A DNA stretch of 63,390 nucleotides, from contig JALXWS010000015.1 of assembly GCA_025144025.1 (NCBI GenBank), forward strand, positions 1 through 63,390, written 5' to 3'. Shown here in pieces: positions 9,418 to 17,772 of this stretch. The translations under genes were made by a program, and so were the position numbers. The stretch is from Corynebacterium sp. p3-SID1241 (GTDB lineage Bacteria > Actinomycetota > Actinomycetes > Mycobacteriales > Mycobacteriaceae). The number at the start of each line of letters is the position of its first letter. Within the stretch, counting starts at the first letter, position 1. Under the pieces are notes generated by a model. That model saw nothing but the letters and a program-made list of their open reading frames with translations. It had not been told where the DNA came from and did no database searches.

Positions 9418-10067
9418 GTGAGATTCGTGTAGTTCTCGTCGACGATGAGCCGCTGCTGCGCCACGGCCTGCGCATGATCTTGGAAGGCGCGCCGGGCATC
9501 AGCGTCATCGGCGAGGCCGGAAACGGCAAGGAGGGAGTCGAGCTCATCCTGGCCGAGGAGCCGGACGTGGTGCTGATGGATATTCGCATGCCGGTCATGG
9601 ACGGCATCGAGGCGACAGCGCAGCTGCATTCGCTCGCCGGCGCGCGCGATATCCCTGTGGTGATGCTCACCGCCTTTGATACCGACGAATTCATCCTGCA
9701 CGCCCTGCGCGCAGGGGCGGTGGGCTTTTTGTTGAAGACGACGGCGCCGGAGGCGCTGGTGGCGTCGGTAAGAGCGGCGGCCCAAGGCCAGCAGCAGCTT
9801 AGCCCGACGGTGTTAGAAAACCTGGTGGGGCTGGCGGCCACGCCGCCGCAGCCGGAACAAGAGATGATTCAGCCCAGCGGGCTGGCCGAGCTGAGCGAGC
9901 GCGAAAATGAAATTGCCCAGCTGGTGGCCCAAGGACTGAGCAATGCCGAGATTGCCGAGCAGCTATTCATCTCGCTGACCACGGTCAAGACGCACATGAA
10001 GCACATCCTGGCCAAGATCGATGGCACCAACCGGGTGCACATCGCCATTGCAGTGCTTGGCGGCTAG
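9414..10067 (+). CDS. Response regulator, LuxR/NarL family, copy 2
   Basis: A 217-residue receiver plus LuxR DNA-binding protein. Phosphoacceptor Asp56 lies in LMDIRMPVMDG, followed by MLTAFDTDEF and GFLLKTT; the C-terminal helix-turn-helix is LSERENEIAQLVAQGLSNA then TTVKTHMKHI. The GTG at 9414 overlaps the kinase TGA and follows AAGGAAGG; an ORF starting at 9381 would overlap more and is less likely. Compared with copy 1, the receiver is very close but the recognition helix region differs at several positions, so the two may bind different sites. Confidence 0.93.
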   Translation: MSEIRVVLVDDEPLLRHGLRMILEGAPGISVIGEAGNGKEGVELILAEEPDVVLMDIRMPVMDGIEATAQLHSLAGARDIPVVMLTAFDTDEFILHALRAGAVGFLLKTTAPEALVASVRAAAQGQQQLSPTVLENLVGLAATPPQPEQEMIQPSGLAELSERENEIAQLVAQGLSNAEIAEQLFISLTTVKTHMKHILAKIDGTNRVHIAIAVLGG

Positions 10068-10089
10068 CTCCTGCTCGGTGCCGGGCCGG

Positions 10090-10470
10090 CTAGGGCCGAC
10101 GGAAAACGGCGGAAGCTAGACCGATAAGCGCAATGGCGCCGACGATGATGGAAGCCGCCGGCCAGTATTGCGGGAAGTACTTGAGCGTGTAGACAAAGAC
10201 TTGGCCGTCGTCAAAGTGTTGCCATAGCGCTACGGGCATCCACCACAGCTTGGTCAGAGTGAGCAGCGCGCCTACGAGGCCGGCGGCAACGCGGCTGCCA
10301 CCACGTAGGAAGAGGCTGGCCGCAACCAGCACAATGCCGACCATGCTTAGTGCGAAAAGCAGGGGAGTTCCGGTGCCCAGCGGTGAGCCGCGCAGCAGGA
10401 ACTCGTGGTCAATTTCGTGTTGTTCGATGAGGGTATATCCATCGAGTACTACGTCATCTGGGATTCCCAT
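10090..10470 (-). CDS. Small membrane protein, unknown
   Basis: A 126-residue integral membrane protein that I do not recognise. After a ~30-residue polar start it has about four hydrophobic segments (for example LLFALSMVGIVLVAASLFL, then AAGLVGALLTL, and near the end ASIIVGAIALIGLASAVF). A good AAGGAG Shine-Dalgarno lies 6 bases before the ATG. It faces the response regulator and is divergent from the YeeE-TusA gene, with which it shares a 169-bp intergenic region containing the McbR-like site. Confidence 0.7.
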   Translation of the reverse strand: MGIPDDVVLDGYTLIEQHEIDHEFLLRGSPLGTGTPLLFALSMVGIVLVAASLFLRGGSRVAAGLVGALLTLTKLWWMPVALWQHFDDGQVFVYTLKYFPQYWPAASIIVGAIALIGLASAVFRRP

Positions 10471-10554
10471 TATTTCTCCTTGTTTGTACCCGGAGCGGTA
10501 GCGGCGCCTTAGGTGGCGTAGGGAAGGCCGACTGAAAGGCGGACAGTTGTCACC

Positions 10555-10583
10555 TTAGAACCGGGTTGTACATCCATTATAGA
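10555..10583 (+). promoter_or_regulatory. Putative promoter of yeeE-tusA gene
   Basis: TTAGAA (10555-10560), a 17-base spacer and TATAGA (10578-10583) form a weak -35/-10 pair. The -10 overlaps the operator described next. Confidence 0.4.
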
Positions 10584-10595
10584 CACATCTGTCTT
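10580..10595. promoter_or_regulatory. McbR-type operator
   Basis: TAGAC-N6-GTCTT matches 9 of 10 fixed positions of the published Corynebacterium glutamicum McbR box TAGAC-N6-GTCTA. McbR represses sulfur and methionine genes. The site overlaps the -10 of the YeeE-TusA gene, consistent with repression. Confidence 0.65.
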
Positions 10596-10639
10596 AAAGG
10601 GCGTAGTCTGAAGCCCTCGACTCGATACAAGGAGACAGT

Positions 10640-12022
10640 GTGATTATTACCGGACTTCTCACAGGCATCGTCTTCGGTGCTGTGCTGCAGCGCGGGCGCT
10701 TCTGCGTGACCGGCATGCTGCGCGATATTTTCCTCAATAAGACCTGGCGTGGTTTTACCGCCCTGCTCATTTTGATTTCGGTGCACGCCTTTGGCCTTAC
10801 CCTGTTGACCGGCGCTGACGTGCTCTCTCCGGAGATTGCTGATTTCAAACCAGTAGCCGTCATCGTGGGCGGTTTCATCTTTGGTCTTGGCATCATCTTG
10901 TCTGGCGGCTGCGCCTCCGGCACGTGGTACCGCTCTGCCGAGGGCCTAGTCGGCTCGTGGATTGCGCTGCTGTTTTATGGGCTTTCGGCCGCGGCCATGA
11001 AGTCCGGCCCGCTGTCCGATGCCAATGACTGGTTCAAGCAGTGGAGCCTCCCGGTCACCACCATCCACGGCGCGCTGCACATCTCACCGTGGATCCTGGT
11101 GGCGGTCCTGTGGGGCGTGACCTTCCTGCTGTGGCGCCACTATCGCGCCAAAGACGCCGGCCGACCCAAGGTGGACCTGGGTCAGTCGTGGTACGCCAAG
11201 CCGCTGAACATGAACATCGCGGCCGTGCTCGTTGGCATCATTGGCACGGTAGGTTTTGTGCTTTCGGCCAACGCTGGCCGCAATGGCGGCCTCGGCATCA
11301 CCACGCCGACGGCGGACATCGTTCGCTGGACCGCCACCGGCGATTCCGCGCGCATGAACTGGGGCACCCTGTTGGTCATCGGCCTATTGGTGGGCGCGTT
11401 TATCGCTGCAAAGACCGCAGGTGAGTTCCGCGTGCGCGTTCCAGATGCGCAGACCGCGACCCGCGCTATTTGGGGCGGCATCATGATGGGCGTGGGTGCG
11501 TCGCTGGCCGGCGGCTGCACCGTGGGCAACGGCATGGTGGAGACCTCCCTGTTTAGCTTCCAGGGCTGGGTAGCGCTGTTCTTTATGGCCCTGGGCGTAG
11601 GTGCGGGCGCGCGCCTGTGGCTGAAACCCAAGAGTGAGCCGCAGCAGCCGCAGACCTACTCCACCGAGGAATCCGTGGATAACTCGGTGGTCTCCGCCGA
11701 GGATAAGGTGCTGCCGAGCTTTGCCACTGCCACCGGGGCGGTAGCGCTCAAGACCAAGCCGCAGGCCAAGGACAAGGCCCGCGCGCTGGGCAGCGGGCGC
11801 TACGCGCTCGATACCCTTGGCGCGGTGTGCTCGTTCCCGTTGATTGAGGCCAAGCAGGTCATGGCGGAGTTGGAGCCGGGCGAGGCGCTGGTTATTGACT
11901 TTGACTGCACCCAGGCCACCGAATCCATTCCGCAGTGGGCGGCCGATGAGGGCCATGAGATTCGTGATTTCCATCGTTCGGGCGATGCTGGTTGGCAGGT
12001 CACGGTGGTCAAGGGCGGATAA
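10640..12022 (+). CDS. YeeE/YedE transporter fused to TusA-like domain
   Basis: A 460-residue fusion. Residues 1 to ~330 form a polytopic YeeE/YedE membrane domain with the paired Cys motifs SGGCASGTW and AGGCTVGNG, which in characterised relatives line the thiosulfate path. After a charged linker (~335-380), the last ~80 residues resemble TusA (LDTLGAVCSFPLIEAKQVM), the small sulfur-carrier fold; the usual CPxP is CSFP here but the active Cys is kept. It probably imports thiosulfate or another reduced sulfur compound and hands it to a sulfur relay. The start is GTG at 10640 after AAGGAGA. The McbR-like operator upstream supports a sulfur role. Confidence 0.88.
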   Translation: MIITGLLTGIVFGAVLQRGRFCVTGMLRDIFLNKTWRGFTALLILISVHAFGLTLLTGADVLSPEIADFKPVAVIVGGFIFGLGIILSGGCASGTWYRSAEGLVGSWIALLFYGLSAAAMKSGPLSDANDWFKQWSLPVTTIHGALHISPWILVAVLWGVTFLLWRHYRAKDAGRPKVDLGQSWYAKPLNMNIAAVLVGIIGTVGFVLSANAGRNGGLGITTPTADIVRWTATGDSARMNWGTLLVIGLLVGAFIAAKTAGEFRVRVPDAQTATRAIWGGIMMGVGASLAGGCTVGNGMVETSLFSFQGWVALFFMALGVGAGARLWLKPKSEPQQPQTYSTEESVDNSVVSAEDKVLPSFATATGAVALKTKPQAKDKARALGSGRYALDTLGAVCSFPLIEAKQVMAELEPGEALVIDFDCTQATESIPQWAADEGHEIRDFHRSGDAGWQVTVVKGG

Positions 12023-12054
12023 TTACATCATTGTCAGCTACTATGTGGAGGCAG

Positions 12055-12074
12055 AAGAATCGAGCGTGATTCTT
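12055..12074 (+). terminator. Hairpin after yeeE-tusA
   Basis: AAGAATC (12055-12061) pairs perfectly with GATTCTT (12068-12074) around a 6-base loop, 33 bases after the stop. The following bases are only moderately T-rich, so it may be a weak terminator or a structured leader for the small ORF downstream. Confidence 0.45.
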
Positions 12075-12107
12075 GTGCCTCCTTTGTGGTTTGAAAGAAG
12101 TTATCGC

Positions 12108-12230
12108 ATGCCCGAGTTTGATGATAATTCCACCGCTGTTGCGGATATTTTGCATGCCTTCGCCGTCTTTGAGCGCGAGGAAGAACACCTGCTGGACGCG
12201 GAACTGCGCCTCAATGTCTATGCCAGCTAG
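12108..12230 (+). CDS. 40-residue acidic protein upstream of thpR
   Basis: A small ORF encoding 40 residues starting MPEFDDNSTAVADILHAF and rich in Glu and Asp. It follows an AAAGAAG-like Shine-Dalgarno and ends 3 bases before the thpR ATG, which itself has no clear ribosome-binding site, so translational coupling is likely. A TACTAT -10-like box lies at 12040-12045. I do not recognise the family; it could be a real corynebacterial small protein or a leader. An open reading frame from inside yeeE exists but is a frame shadow. Confidence 0.5.
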   Translation: MPEFDDNSTAVADILHAFAVFEREEEHLLDAELRLNVYAS

Positions 12231-12233
12231 GCC

Positions 12234-12776
12234 ATGATCCGCGTCTTTTCTGCGTTGCTGCCCTCGGCCGCTGCGCGCGAGCATTTGGTTCATACGCTGC
12301 GGCCCATCCACGCGGCAACTACTAATGAGCTGCGCTGGACGGATCCGGATAATTGGCATCTGACCATGGCGTTTTATGGCGAGCAGCCCAATGATGCTGC
12401 GGCGGTGCGCGAACACTTAGCCCACGCGGTGGCTGGGCGCTCAGCGTTGGATGTGCGTTTAAGCGGAGCGGGGAGCTTTGAGCAGCGCACGCTGTGGGTA
12501 GGCGTCGGCGGGCAGGGGCGCGGTGTGCGGGAGTTGATGGCGGAGTGCCAGCTTGCCGACGTCCCCTTTAACCACCATCGCCCCCACCTCACCGTCGCGC
12601 GCGCCGGCCGACGCACCCGCGAGCCGTGGGCGCTGGCGGATTTCGTGCGCGCGTTATCGGTGTATCGGGGACCGGAATTTCGTGCGGACCGGGTTTACCT
12701 CATGCAATCGCACTTGGGCGAGGGCCGCAGCGGCGGGCCGCGCTACGAGGTAATCGAAGAATACCCGTTGTTCTAG
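12234..12776 (+). CDS. thpR: RNA 2',3'-cyclic phosphodiesterase (LigT/ThpR)
   Basis: A 180-residue 2H phosphoesterase. The two signature HxTx motifs are HLTM (His42) and HLTV (His118), spaced as in the family. ThpR proteins hydrolyse 2',3'-cyclic phosphate RNA ends and ligate 2'-5' ends in vitro; the physiological role is unclear. The start ATG lies 3 bases after the small ORF with no Shine-Dalgarno of its own. Its last 4 bases overlap the end of the convergent FUSC gene. Confidence 0.85.
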   Translation: MIRVFSALLPSAAAREHLVHTLRPIHAATTNELRWTDPDNWHLTMAFYGEQPNDAAAVREHLAHAVAGRSALDVRLSGAGSFEQRTLWVGVGGQGRGVRELMAECQLADVPFNHHRPHLTVARAGRRTREPWALADFVRALSVYRGPEFRADRVYLMQSHLGEGRSGGPRYEVIEEYPLF

Positions 12777-14464
12777 GCGGCGCGGGCGGCACGGATTTCC
12801 CGCACGAGGGCATCGAGCTCCGCGCGGGTGGCGGTGTGGTCCGGGTGAGTGGTGCAAAAGTCCAGCAGGAAGTATCCGGCGTGCTGCAGGGCGATGTGGC
12901 GAGCCCAGAATTGGCGCACGGCTTCGGGGCTATCGGCGGCGAGGGATTGGATGGCGCGGCGCTCGGAAAGCAGCTCGTATTGCAGGTCGCGGCGTGCGGA
13001 CAACACGGAATCCGGGGTATTGACAAAAAGTAGGCCGAGCAGGGTGGCGGTCGATTCCATCGCGCGGACCTGCAGGCGGGCCTGGTTGCGCACGGGGGCG
13101 TGGCGCTGCCATAGCCACAGCACGGCGGTGGCGATGAGGATGGACAGCACAATTTCGCCGCAGCGGGCCTGGATGGTGGGCAATAGGGGCCGGGTGGCGG
13201 AGTTGCCCATGAGGAGGGCAAGTGGGGTGGAGAAGATAACGCAGATGGCGTAGTTCTTGGCCACGAAGATTTCGGCACAGAACTGGCACGCAGCCAGCGC
13301 AAGCAGGAGCGTCCAGCCGCTGATGCCAAAGTAATGGAGGATAGAAAACAGCAGCACGCCGACGACAGAGCCGAGCATGCGGTGGATGCCTCGAACGGTG
13401 CCCGGCACATGGTTGGGTCCCCATTGCAGCATGAGGAAGGCGGAGACCACGCCCCAGTCCGGCCGGTCGAAGCCGATGCTAAGACCCACGAGTACGGTAA
13501 TTATCGCCGAAAGAACCACCTTTTGGGTGGTGACCATGGCGTGCGAATCCCGCACCGCGGCGCGATACAAGCGGTAGCGGCCGGTGGGGCGGGTGTGCGG
13601 GATGGCGGTGCGTTCCGGATCGACGTCGGTGACATTATCGGTGAGCTGATCGGAATCGGCTCCTAAATCCAAAGCGCGGTTATGCGCCACGATGGTGTGC
13701 TGGGCAGCAAGGGTGCGCTCCACTAGGTGGGCTCCTTGGGAGTCGATGATGCGGCCGCCGCGGATAATGTGGGCGTCGGAAAGCGCCTGCCAAGCAGCAA
13801 AGAGTGCGGTCTGCGCTTGGTGGTGGCGTGCTAAGGAATCATCGCGATCATTGTGGAATGCGTCCGCGGCCTTTTCCAGGTTGGCCACGGCGCGGCGCTC
13901 AGGGCCGTGTACGTCAATGAGCGCCGGCGCCATGCCCAGCACGAGGCTGGCTATCATGCCCGTCAGTGCCCAAAAGAGAAGCTGGCCCACGGTGACATCG
14001 GTGCGGGCGAGCATGACCGAGCCGCCGCCGACCATGACCAAAAAGAAGGTGCCCGGCGGCGGCAAGCGCAGGGCATTTTGGGCAAAGCCGCACACGGCGG
14101 CCAATGTCGTGGTGTATAAGCCCGCCAGCAGCAGCCACCAATGGCCGTGGCCAGGCGCAAAGATGAGGTGGCCTACTAGCACGCCCACGGCCGCGACGGT
14201 AATGAGTGCGGTGCCGGCGGTGAGCATGACGCGCGGGCGGGTGCGATAAGGGTGTCCCTCGCCAAAGATAACGGTAAACGCGCCGGTAGAAATGAGCAGA
14301 ATGGCGTAGTCGTGGCCGGTCAGCAGCGCGATGGCACCGGGGATGAGAATCGCCAAACCCGCGCGCAGGGCACTGGGCCAGCGTACCGAGGTGCTATTAA
14401 ATGCGGTGAGCAATTGGGTGGTGCTGGGGCGCTGCGGGATGGGATAGTCAAGCTGGGCGGCCAC
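12773..14464 (-). CDS. FUSC-family membrane protein
   Basis: A 563-residue integral membrane protein with two blocks of hydrophobic segments (about residues 30-185 and 310-430) flanking and followed by cytosolic regions, the layout of the FUSC/aromatic acid exporter (AaeB, fusaric acid resistance) superfamily. These proteins are proposed exporters of aromatic or organic acids; some actinobacterial members have unknown roles. It begins with GTG at 14464 after AAAGGA. It lies 67 bp after the ABC importer genes on the same strand and may be the distal gene of that operon. Substrate unknown. Confidence 0.75.
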   Translation of the reverse strand: MAAQLDYPIPQRPSTTQLLTAFNSTSVRWPSALRAGLAILIPGAIALLTGHDYAILLISTGAFTVIFGEGHPYRTRPRVMLTAGTALITVAAVGVLVGHLIFAPGHGHWWLLLAGLYTTTLAAVCGFAQNALRLPPPGTFFLVMVGGGSVMLARTDVTVGQLLFWALTGMIASLVLGMAPALIDVHGPERRAVANLEKAADAFHNDRDDSLARHHQAQTALFAAWQALSDAHIIRGGRIIDSQGAHLVERTLAAQHTIVAHNRALDLGADSDQLTDNVTDVDPERTAIPHTRPTGRYRLYRAAVRDSHAMVTTQKVVLSAIITVLVGLSIGFDRPDWGVVSAFLMLQWGPNHVPGTVRGIHRMLGSVVGVLLFSILHYFGISGWTLLLALAACQFCAEIFVAKNYAICVIFSTPLALLMGNSATRPLLPTIQARCGEIVLSILIATAVLWLWQRHAPVRNQARLQVRAMESTATLLGLLFVNTPDSVLSARRDLQYELLSERRAIQSLAADSPEAVRQFWARHIALQHAGYFLLDFCTTHPDHTATRAELDALVREIRAARAA

Positions 14465-14531
14465 GGAACAGCAGGATCCTTTCTCGGCGGAGTTATCTGA
14501 CCCGACTACCTTACGCCCACCAGCGCCCCCT

Positions 14532-15986
14532 TTACATCTCGGCGGCCGCGATCAGCCGGCGCGTGTAGTCCGTGCTAGGGGAGGACCATACCTGCGCGGT
14601 GGGGCCGTGTTCGATGAGCTGGCCGCGGTCGAGGACGGCGACGCTATCGCACAGGTGGCGCACCACCGCGAGATCGTGGGTGACAAAGAGCAAGGTGAGC
14701 CCTCGCTTGTCGATGATCTCTGCCAGTAGCTCCAAAACCTGCGCGCGCACGGACATATCGAGGGCGGAGACGGCTTCATCGGCCAGCAAGACATCCGGCT
14801 CGCCGCACAATGCACGGGCAATGGAAATGCGTTGGCGCTGGCCACCAGAAAACTCGTGCGGGAAGCGGTCGAGGCTATCGGACGGCAGTCCGACCTCCTC
14901 GAGCGCGGCCGCGGCGCGGGCGCGCTTCTCAGCCTTGCTGGGGCTTTCGGGCATAGCCTCTGCAATGGATTTCCAAATCTTCAGCCGCGGGTTGAGCGAG
15001 CCCTGCGGGTCTTGGAAGACCATCTGCACTCGGCCGCGGACGTTGACCTCGCCGCTGGTGGGCTGGTCAAGTCCGGCAATGAGCTTGAGCAGGCTGGTTT
15101 TGCCCGAGCCGGAGCCGCCCACGATGCCGAGGCGCTCGCCTCGGCGCACGCGCAAGTCGATGCTACTGAGCGCGGCCTGCGCACCGTGCAGCTTGCTCAC
15201 CTGGTGTAGTTCCACCAGTGAATCCTCTGCCGTAGCCGGGGAAAATGTAAGCTCGGGTGGCTGTGAGGAATCGATGAGCTCGCGGGTATAGGGATGCTCG
15301 GGCTGGGCGAGAACCCGCTCGGTGGGGCCGGATTCCACTACATCCCCCTGGCGCATTACCAACACGCGGGGACACATGCGGCGGATGACGCCCAAGTCAT
15401 GGGTAATGAAGATCAGCGCGGTGCCGCGTGCCTTGGTCACCCGCTCGATGACGCGCAATACGCCATCTTGGGTGGTGGCATCCAGCGCAGTGGTCGGTTC
15501 ATCGCAGATGAGCAGATCGGGGTGGCCGGCCATGGCCATGGCAATGAGCACGCGCTGGCGCTGGCCGCCGGAGAGTTGGTGTGGGAAACGAGAAGCAATG
15601 TCGGCATCAAGCTCCACTTCTTCGAGAGCGGTTGCGGAATCGCGCACCCCGGCTTGGGATAGTTGCTTGCCCACGCGCATGAGCGGATCTAGCGCGCTCA
15701 TTGGCTCTTGGAAGACCATGGCCATGGTTGTGCCGCGCAGGGGGCGAATGTGGGCGTCGCGTGCACCGACCACCTCGTGGCCATCTACGGTGACGGAGCC
15801 GCTTGCGCGCACCCCATCGGGTAAAAGTCCCATGATGGATAGTGCCGTGAGCGATTTTCCGGAGCCGGATTCACCAATAATGCCAAGCTTTTCGCCGGCC
15901 GCGAGCTCGAAGCTCAAGGGCCCCAAAAGGGCAGTGGTGGACCCAGCAGCGGTGACCGCCAGGCCATCTACTTTGAGCAGGCTCAT
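14532..15986 (-). CDS. Peptide-type ABC importer, double ATPase
   Basis: A 484-residue protein with two fused nucleotide-binding domains of the oligopeptide/dipeptide importer class. The first has Walker A GESGSGKS near residue 36, signature LSGGQRQR and Walker B LLICDEPTTALD; the second has Walker A GGSGSGKTS near residue 287, signature FSGGQRQR and LLADEAVSALD. It energises import through the two permeases encoded immediately upstream, overlapping the second by 4 bases. Fused DppD-DppF-type ATPases are common in actinobacteria. Confidence 0.93.
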   Translation of the reverse strand: MSLLKVDGLAVTAAGSTTALLGPLSFELAAGEKLGIIGESGSGKSLTALSIMGLLPDGVRASGSVTVDGHEVVGARDAHIRPLRGTTMAMVFQEPMSALDPLMRVGKQLSQAGVRDSATALEEVELDADIASRFPHQLSGGQRQRVLIAMAMAGHPDLLICDEPTTALDATTQDGVLRVIERVTKARGTALIFITHDLGVIRRMCPRVLVMRQGDVVESGPTERVLAQPEHPYTRELIDSSQPPELTFSPATAEDSLVELHQVSKLHGAQAALSSIDLRVRRGERLGIVGGSGSGKTSLLKLIAGLDQPTSGEVNVRGRVQMVFQDPQGSLNPRLKIWKSIAEAMPESPSKAEKRARAAAALEEVGLPSDSLDRFPHEFSGGQRQRISIARALCGEPDVLLADEAVSALDMSVRAQVLELLAEIIDKRGLTLLFVTHDLAVVRHLCDSVAVLDRGQLIEHGPTAQVWSSPSTDYTRRLIAAAEM

Positions 15987-16804
15987 CGCGCGGATCCTTT
16001 CAGGCGGGGATCGAGGAGGTCACGGAGGGCGTCGCCAAGCAGGTTAAAACCCAGCACTGTTGCCGCAATGGCCAGGCCGGGCCAGAAGGCCTGCAGGGGA
16101 GCGGTGCCCAGCAGTGACTGGGAATCTTGCAGCATGCGGCCCCAAGAAGCGGCCGGTGGGGCGGTGCCTAGGCCAAGGTAGGACAGGCCGGCCTCGGCCA
16201 GAATAGCGAGGGCGAAATACACCGAGGCCTGCACGATGAGCAGGCCAGCGATATTGGGCACAATATGGCGCAGCGCCACCTTCCAGCCCGGAACCGTGGA
16301 AATGCGCGCGGAGGAAATAAAGTCCTGTGTGATGACCTGCAGCGTGCCCGAACGCGCCACCCGGGCAAAGGACGGGATGCCCGCGATGCCGATGGCAATC
16401 ATGGCCGTAAGCGTCGATGGGCCCCACACCGCGCCGGCAATAATCGCCAACAGCAGGGCTGGGAAAGCAAGCAGGAGATCGGCGCCGCGCATTACTAAGG
16501 CATCGGCCAGCGTGCGACGCCGCATGCCGGCGAGGATGCCCAGCGGTACCCCCACTAGTGCGGCTATGCCTACCGCGATAAGGCCCACAAAAACCGTAAT
16601 CTGGGCGCCTGCCATGATGCGGGAGGCGGTATCGCGCCCAAAACGGTCCGTACCGAGGAGGTGCTCGGCGCTAGGTCCAGCTAGCCGAATATCCGGGTGC
16701 GCCAGCGTCGGGTCATAGGGCGTCCACACCAGCGATACCAATGCCACCAGCACCGTGGCAGCGACGAGGAAGGCTCCTAGCCAGCCAGAAAAACGCAGCT
16801 TCAT
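15983..16804 (-). CDS. ABC importer permease, DppC type
   Basis: A 273-residue inner-membrane permease with about six hydrophobic segments and the conserved cytoplasmic loop containing GIPSFARVARSGTLQVI, the EAA-type ATPase contact. The N-terminal LLGTDRFGRDTASRIMAGAQ matches the DppC/OppC/NikC hallmark. It pairs with the DppB-type permease encoded by the adjacent upstream gene, overlapping by one base, and with the ATPase downstream by 4 bases. Together they form the membrane channel of a peptide, nickel or opine-type importer. Confidence 0.92.
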   Translation of the reverse strand: MKLRFSGWLGAFLVAATVLVALVSLVWTPYDPTLAHPDIRLAGPSAEHLLGTDRFGRDTASRIMAGAQITVFVGLIAVGIAALVGVPLGILAGMRRRTLADALVMRGADLLLAFPALLLAIIAGAVWGPSTLTAMIAIGIAGIPSFARVARSGTLQVITQDFISSARISTVPGWKVALRHIVPNIAGLLIVQASVYFALAILAEAGLSYLGLGTAPPAASWGRMLQDSQSLLGTAPLQAFWPGLAIAATVLGFNLLGDALRDLLDPRLKGSAR

Positions 16805-17772
16805 TACTTCTCACCTGCCGTGATGCGCGGATCAATAAACCGGTAGGCCACATCCGTTAAAGCATTAACCACCAAGGCGAAGGCGACGAGCAACATGACC
16901 AAGGTCTGCACCGTGGTCAGATCGCGCACCGCTACCGCATCCAAGAGCATGGAACCTATACCAGGAATGACAAAGACGGATTCGATCACCACGGCACCCA
17001 CGACCATCGTCGTCAGCTGCACACCGGCTACCGTTAGCACCGGCAGCGCCGCATTGCGCAGGCCATGACGCTTTAGCGCCTCCCACGGCGATTGACCGAG
17101 CGCACGTGCGGTGCGGATAAAATCCTGGTGCAGCACATCCAGCACCGCTGAGCGCACATAGCGCGTCAGCATCGCACCTTGCACCACGGCCAGCGCAATA
17201 ACCGGCAAGATGAGGTGGCGGATAAACTCGCCCGCGCCCTGGTTCGGCGGTACCCACCCATTGGCCGGCAGCCAGCCCAAATGTACGGCAAAAATAGCCA
17301 CCAAGATGATGCCGAGGAGGAAGCTCGGCACCGCAATGCCCAGCTGCGTGCCGGCCGAAACCACATCGGCGCCGCGGGTGCGGTTGCGCAACGCCAGCCA
17401 CATTCCCACCGGGATGGCCCCGGCCAGCGCAAACAGCATCGCTAGGCCGATGAGGATGAGCGTGACTTGGGCGCGGTCAAGCACCAGCGGCGTAATATCC
17501 TGCTGCGAGGACAAAGACTGCCCAAAATCGCCGGTAAATAGGCCCCTTATCCATTCCCAATACTGCGTGAGCAGCGGACGATCTAGGCCTAGCTCGGAGC
17601 TCAGCTTTCCGACGGCCTCTTCGGTGGCATTGACCCCCAATGCCACCCGCGCCGGGTTTCCCGGCACCGCGCGCATAAGCGCGAAAACGATGACAGAGGC
17701 GGCAAAGAGTGTTAGCGCAAAGCGCAGCAGCGGTCGCACGATGGCCCGCCCCGTGGAACGAACGGAACTCAT
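16804..17772 (-). CDS. ABC importer permease, DppB type
   Basis: A 322-residue permease with an N-terminal hydrophobic segment, the RAVPGNPARVALG motif typical of DppB/OppB proteins, a periplasmic region, and a C-terminal bundle with the EAA loop near HRLRNAALPVLT-like sequence (HGLRNAALPVLTV). It overlaps the solute-binding protein gene by 4 bases. It partners with the DppC-type permease. The family moves peptides, nickel or other small ligands; which one cannot be read here. Confidence 0.92.
   Translation of the reverse strand: MSSVRSTGRAIVRPLLRFALTLFAASVIVFALMRAVPGNPARVALGVNATEEAVGKLSSELGLDRPLLTQYWEWIRGLFTGDFGQSLSSQQDITPLVLDRAQVTLILIGLAMLFALAGAIPVGMWLALRNRTRGADVVSAGTQLGIAVPSFLLGIILVAIFAVHLGWLPANGWVPPNQGAGEFIRHLILPVIALAVVQGAMLTRYVRSAVLDVLHQDFIRTARALGQSPWEALKRHGLRNAALPVLTVAGVQLTTMVVGAVVIESVFVIPGIGSMLLDAVAVRDLTTVQTLVMLLVAFALVVNALTDVAYRFIDPRITAGEK

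Noticed and set aside
11844..12230. 128-residue ORF covering the end of yeeE and the small ORF
   Set aside because: The N-terminal part is an out-of-frame shadow of yeeE; only the last 40 codons after 12108 are supported.
17604..17614. GCTTKCCGACG as a KOPS or Chi-type strand-polar motif
   Set aside because: Copies occur in both orientations (8 plus, 6 minus) across the window with no skew.
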